Assembly: GCA_016930435.1 (NCBI GenBank)
Contig: JAFGGQ010000108.1
Span: forward strand, 1-60,726
DNA: 60,726 nucleotides
Source of the DNA: a bacterium
GTDB taxonomy: Bacteria; UBP14; UBA6098; JAFGQG01
Reading direction: 5' to 3'
Position numbers and translations under genes: made by a program
Shown here: in pieces, positions 56,666-60,726 of the stretch
Layout: the number at the start of each line of letters is the position of its first letter
How positions within the stretch are numbered: position 1 is the stretch's first letter
The notes under the pieces: generated by a model
What the model saw: the letters and a program-made list of their open reading frames with translations, nothing else
Told to the model about the DNA's origin: nothing
The model's database searches: none

Positions 56666-59600
56666 ATGGGTAGAGTATTTGCGATATCCCTGCTCTTGTT
56701 GGGAGTAATTTGGGCTGTTGGGTATAGTTATGATTATTGGGTTCCTGTTGTCGATACTTCAATCGCTATTGGACTTGTTGTGCCCTCAATGGGAACAGGC
56801 TGGGCTGTAGACGCTTCGCAACTGAGTACTATTGGATATGTTTTTGATACTTTACCCAATACATCTGGTATAGGCACGCTGATGGAGTATGATGTTATTA
56901 TCTTACCTAATTGCTGGGGATATTACCTGACTGATTTTAATACTTTCGAATCACATGCGGATGATTATAAGGAATATGTGAGGGAGGGTGGATATTTGAT
57001 CATCGAACAGACAAATCCCTTCAGCGGATTCAGCATAGAGGAAGTGCTCCCGGAGCTGGTACCCTGTACTTTCAAGATGAAGAACCGCTATTCAGCTGCA
57101 GACCACGGGGTGGATTTACTCCGGCCGGAGCACCCTCTATTCGATGGTGTGGGTCCTTCCGATTATCATCGGGCGGCTGATACGGATACCCTGATCCCAT
57201 CCTCCTGGGAGGTTCTGGCGGTGAATGTCCCATCTGAAAACCCCGCTATACTGACCACCCATTACGGTGATGGTTATATTTTAAGGCACTCCATGGTCCC
57301 CTCCTCTATATCCGATGCTGCGGTCATCAATATAATAGAATGGGATGGTTCCGGGTGTCGAACACTCTGTCTGGAGGATGTGGAGTGTGAAATTCCGGGG
57401 GTCTGGCCCCAATTCCATTTCGATGCTCAGAACCGGGGCTTAAGCCCATATATCTGCCCCTGTGATTCCGCAAATGTCCGGGTTCTATGGACCTTTATGA
57501 CCGGCGGAGCTGTGCAATCTTCACCCGCCCTGGATGAAAATTGCATCCTCTATATCGGCTCAAACGACAGTAATTTGTACGCCCTGAATGTAACCGGGGG
57601 TGAATTATTGTGGGTCTATCACACAGGAGGGAGCATTGGGTACTCTTCTCCCGCTCTGGGACCGGATGGTTCTGTTTACATTGCCGCGTCGGACGGCTAT
57701 CTCTATGCGATAGATCATTCCGGCGCCCTGACATGGAGTTATCTCACCCGATTCGATGTAGGAGGCGTAAAGGGCTCTCCGACTATCGATTATTCACTCA
57801 GCCGGGTCTATGTCTGCTCCGATCATACTAACTCACCATGGGCTGGATGGCTAACCTGCCTCGGCCTGGACGGCACCTTCTATTGGGAAGCGTATCCCCC
57901 AATTAGCGGAAGCTGGATCTCCACCACACCCGCAGTGGATGAAGAGTCCTTTATCCTAACCACTGATTGGGCAAACACACCGGGCGGTTTGACACTCTGG
58001 AGTACCTCGGGTATTGACCAGTGGACCTGGGCATCCTCATCGGTGATAGGGGAGATGGACATTATGTCCTGCCCGGCGGTGGATGATTCCCGTGACAGGG
58101 TCTATTTCGGGGGTAATAAATTTGCAGCCAATCCCACTGCACAGAAGATATTCGCGGTTGATTACAGCGGGGCAACCTCAACCCTCGCCTGGGAAGTGAA
58201 TATCGCTTCCGACGTGCAATATTCCACCGCCGCCATAGGCCCTGATGGCGCTGTATATATCGGGGCAAATAATGGCAATGTCTATGCATTTGAGCCTGAT
58301 GGAACAATCCGCTGGACTTTCCTTACCGGCGGCGCGGTAAGATCATCCCCGGTGGTGGACAGCAACTCGGTGGTCTATGTAGGCTCTGCGGATAATAATC
58401 TCTATGCTATTAATCCCGATGGAACTGAGCGGTGGCATGTAACCACCGAAGGGCCGGTCAACTCCTCAGCCGCTATCGGTCCGGACGGGATCATCTTCTT
58501 CGGTTCCAACGATGGCAATATTTACGCTGTCGGTTGTCATACCCCGGGCTGGTGCGATGCCGCACCGGAAGGCCAGATAATAGAACCACTTCCGTACACT
58601 ATAACCGCTTGCCCGGAACAACCGATCCGCATCCTCCTTACCTGCTCATTGCCCCTGGATACCGCTTCTATAATCCTGGGTGTGAATACTGATATGTATC
58701 TCTACCCGGACCAACTTGTGCTGCAAGGGGATACACTAATCTTCACTCCGGATGCATCATGGGATAACGGGGATGAACCGGAGGTGAGCCTGCTCCGGGC
58801 AGACAATATCAACGGAACCCCTCTGGATTCCATTATTACCTGGCTGTTCACGGTGGACCTGGAACCACCACTCGCCCAATACCCCGAACCGCCAGGAGGC
58901 TCAATACTCGGTGAACTACCTGAAATGATAACTATCGAACTATACGATGAGATTTCCGGGATTGAGCCAGGCTCTATTCAACTTAGTATTAACGGAATGT
59001 TTTTTGATCTTACTTCACCAGCCCTGCACTGGAATAATGATACCCTCAGCTTCTTCCCATATTCCGCGGAAAGCCTGCTCCTCGCTGATAGTATGCTACT
59101 GACTATCTTTGGTGCGTATGACTCTCCTGATTATTGCGAGCCCAATTTGATGGAACCCTTTAGCTGGGTCTATTACCTGGATTATATGCAGGCCTGGTTT
59201 AGAGATACCATCGCTTTCCCGGGGGATACTATCTTAATACCGGTATGGATAGACGAACCCTCGCGGTTCAGGATTGCCGATTTTGACTTTGAATTCTTCT
59301 TCTTCCCGGAAATCCTGCATGTTCTGGCAATCGAAAATGAAGGTACCGCCTCGGAAGACTGGGAAACGCTACTGTTCGACACACCAGAAGATGGACACAC
59401 TGTTGTCAGCGGAAGTGGCTCCGGGTTCTTGACCAGCAATGAGGTGATCTGCTATATCAAAGTCGCTATCTTGCCAACTGCTGTTCAGGGCGGTTACTCA
59501 CCCCTGAATTTCGGGACTTTTACCCTGAATGAGGGTAGTCTAACCTGCCAGACTGAAAATGCCCTGCTGCTAATAAACTGGTTGCCCCTGGAATGGCTTT

Positions 59601-60726
59601 TCGAATTAGAGGTTACTGGAGCATCTTCCCGGAAAAAAGAGGTACTGGTCATCGGAACATCGGGTTCCGGTACGGATGGCTACGATCCCGGGGCTGATAT
59701 AATCGCATTACCTCCAACTGAATCCATTGATGCCTATTTCCCTATGGACGATGAAGCGTTTCCTCATATAAGGAAACTCCAAAGGGATATCCGGTATTAT
59801 ATGGGTTTCCCGATCTGCTGGACCATTGTACTTGAGGGGGAAAGCGGCATGATCAGCTGGAATCCCGAATATCTTCCTTCCGGGATGTTCCTGCTGGACG
59901 GATACCTAAATATGAGCCTGCAGACACAACACTATTTTAGGGAGGGAGACACGGTAGAGGTCTGTTTTGACCGGCCCCGCCCGGGAGCAGGTACGATAGA
60001 ATTTTGCACGGGATGGAACCTCGTCTCATTTTATGCGCTCCCTCAATCTTCTGACCTGACGAGTATCTTCCCTGATATAATCCCCAATTTCTTCGGATAT
60101 GAACCACTAACCCGCTCCTATCAATCGTACTCTGAATTGCAGGCCGGCCGGGGTTACTGGGTATATTCGCTGAGGGACACCATCGTTAGATTCGGGGGGA
60201 TTGCCATAGAAAATTACTACTCCCTGCTCGATCAGGGCTGGAATCTGGTGGGGTCTGTAAATGCGGCGGTGCCGGTGATTAATATCAGCGGCCGGATCGA
60301 AACACCCCTTTACTTCTGGAATTGCAGCGCTTATGAACCCACGGACAGTATAACTCCCGGCATGGGATGCTGGGTACTGGTCAGCGCGACCGCCTGTACC
60401 CTTGAAGTATCCGGAGCAGAGGGCGCTGCGCTTTTCTACAGGGAATTGATCCCGGCATCATCTATGAATTATGGACATTACCCGCCAGGGCCTCCCTCCG
60501 GCCAGGGATACTTGACCGACCCTCTACCTCGTAAGTTCAGCGTTAAAATATACCCCAATCCCTTTAATATTCAGGTATCCATCAGTTTGGCCTTGAGCGA
60601 AACGGATAATGTTGTGATCGAGATCTTTGACCTCCATGGGAAAACCGTATATTCTGTACAATGGAACAACCTGGATCCAGGCTTTTATGACCTCACCTGG
60701 GAGGGCGTCGATAACCAGCAGAGAAA
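56666..60726 (+). CDS. giant secreted protein: GATase-like domain, PQQ propeller, A-B module, cohesin-like and sorting domains (3' partial)
   Basis: Open to the window end, with 1353 codons visible; probably only a few dozen residues are missing. The start is ATG with TAGGAG 7 bases upstream and a signal peptide (MGRVFAISLLLLGVIWAVGY). Residues about 30-215 look like a class I glutamine-amidotransferase/ThuA-like fold (EYDVIILPNCWGYY, REGGYLIIEQ). A PQQ-type beta-propeller follows (about 255-630), with at least five blades, such as VQSSPALDENCILYIGSNDS and LYAINPDGTERW. One A-B module spans about 640-830. A cohesin-like domain lies at about 847-965 (FPGDTILIPVWIDE, DFEFFFFPEILHVLAI). The visible chain ends in a sorting domain (VKIYPNPFNIQVSISLAL, VIEIFDLHGKTV). 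It shares the A-B module with the preceding gene, 44 bases away, so the two are probably co-transcribed. Confidence 0.84.
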   Translation, partial: MGRVFAISLLLLGVIWAVGYSYDYWVPVVDTSIAIGLVVPSMGTGWAVDASQLSTIGYVFDTLPNTSGIGTLMEYDVIILPNCWGYYLTDFNTFESHADDYKEYVREGGYLIIEQTNPFSGFSIEEVLPELVPCTFKMKNRYSAADHGVDLLRPEHPLFDGVGPSDYHRAADTDTLIPSSWEVLAVNVPSENPAILTTHYGDGYILRHSMVPSSISDAAVINIIEWDGSGCRTLCLEDVECEIPGVWPQFHFDAQNRGLSPYICPCDSANVRVLWTFMTGGAVQSSPALDENCILYIGSNDSNLYALNVTGGELLWVYHTGGSIGYSSPALGPDGSVYIAASDGYLYAIDHSGALTWSYLTRFDVGGVKGSPTIDYSLSRVYVCSDHTNSPWAGWLTCLGLDGTFYWEAYPPISGSWISTTPAVDEESFILTTDWANTPGGLTLWSTSGIDQWTWASSSVIGEMDIMSCPAVDDSRDRVYFGGNKFAANPTAQKIFAVDYSGATSTLAWEVNIASDVQYSTAAIGPDGAVYIGANNGNVYAFEPDGTIRWTFLTGGAVRSSPVVDSNSVVYVGSADNNLYAINPDGTERWHVTTEGPVNSSAAIGPDGIIFFGSNDGNIYAVGCHTPGWCDAAPEGQIIEPLPYTITACPEQPIRILLTCSLPLDTASIILGVNTDMYLYPDQLVLQGDTLIFTPDASWDNGDEPEVSLLRADNINGTPLDSIITWLFTVDLEPPLAQYPEPPGGSILGELPEMITIELYDEISGIEPGSIQLSINGMFFDLTSPALHWNNDTLSFFPYSAESLLLADSMLLTIFGAYDSPDYCEPNLMEPFSWVYYLDYMQAWFRDTIAFPGDTILIPVWIDEPSRFRIADFDFEFFFFPEILHVLAIENEGTASEDWETLLFDTPEDGHTVVSGSGSGFLTSNEVICYIKVAILPTAVQGGYSPLNFGTFTLNEGSLTCQTENALLLINWLPLEWLFELEVTGASSRKKEVLVIGTSGSGTDGYDPGADIIALPPTESIDAYFPMDDEAFPHIRKLQRDIRYYMGFPICWTIVLEGESGMISWNPEYLPSGMFLLDGYLNMSLQTQHYFREGDTVEVCFDRPRPGAGTIEFCTGWNLVSFYALPQSSDLTSIFPDIIPNFFGYEPLTRSYQSYSELQAGRGYWVYSLRDTIVRFGGIAIENYYSLLDQGWNLVGSVNAAVPVINISGRIETPLYFWNCSAYEPTDSITPGMGCWVLVSATACTLEVSGAEGAALFYRELIPASSMNYGHYPPGPPSGQGYLTDPLPRKFSVKIYPNPFNIQVSISLALSETDNVVIEIFDLHGKTVYSVQWNNLDPGFYDLTWEGVDNQQR

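Overview
The window is bacterial chromosomal DNA, densely coding on both strands, with no mobile element, phage gene or CRISPR array that I can see. The best fit is a Gram-negative, double-membraned candidate lineage around the FCB superphylum (Cloacimonadota, Zixibacteria or Marinimicrobia-like). That placement is an inference. It rests on very large secreted proteins ending in 'YPNPFN'-type C-terminal sorting domains, an OmpA-family protein and a Wza/Wzz-type polysaccharide export pair. Strong Shine-Dalgarno sites (AAGGAGG), TTG and GTG starts and sigma-70-like promoters argue against a typical Bacteroidota.

Layout. 1-9067: nadA (5' end outside the window), ilvE, a class I aminotransferase, an RmlC-like cupin, rmlB, then polysaccharide export (SLBB protein, Wzz-like protein) with a Gfo/Idh/MocA oxidoreductase and a left-handed beta-helix acyltransferase. 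This looks like nucleotide-sugar and surface glycan synthesis and export. 9303-14365: a PpiD/SurA-like periplasmic foldase, then folB-folK-deoxynucleoside kinase-panB-panC (folate and pantothenate). 14366-19598: two secreted proteins with sorting domains (one an HEFFH metalloprotease), a YigZ-family protein and an unrecognised 315-residue protein. 19799-22818: tRNA-Ala(CGC), a large-type SRP RNA, then dnaX-ybaB-recR. 22871-31207: a secreted transglutaminase-like protein followed by a 2241-residue surface protein with an Asp-box propeller and a repeat array. 31311-34294 (minus): thiL, then pfkA with a sugar nucleotidyltransferase. 34427-38504: an epimerase, an ICMT-like methyltransferase, a YggS-family PLP protein, a divergent QueF and a DUF401 membrane protein. 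38601-41033: a four-part beta-barrel/VWA/Carboxypeptidase-regulatory/OmpA protein. 41199-45731 (minus): a four-gene operon of a phosphoglucose/phosphomannose isomerase-like SIS protein, a nucleotidyltransferase, metK and ahcY. 46070-60726: a PAS-only protein followed by two giant secreted proteins, the second running off the window.

About a third of the window encodes three giant extracellular proteins. The most interesting signal is in the last two. They share a two-domain (A-B) module of about 210 residues, in nine copies in one protein and one copy in the next. Its cysteines are either invariant in all ten copies or lost together in pairs, which predicts a specific disulfide pattern. The 2241-residue protein has a different repeat array of five strictly alternating X-Y pairs, flanked on both sides by the same two kinds of unit in mirror order. 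The last gene adds a PQQ-type propeller and a cohesin-like domain. These proteins, the secreted transglutaminase-like protein and the VWA-OmpA anchor look like a surface adhesion or scaffold apparatus. No export machinery (T9SS core) is present in the window.

Eleven intergenic regions carry plausible promoters of the form TTGnnn-N16/17-TAnnnT. The -10 box TAAATT recurs in five of them.
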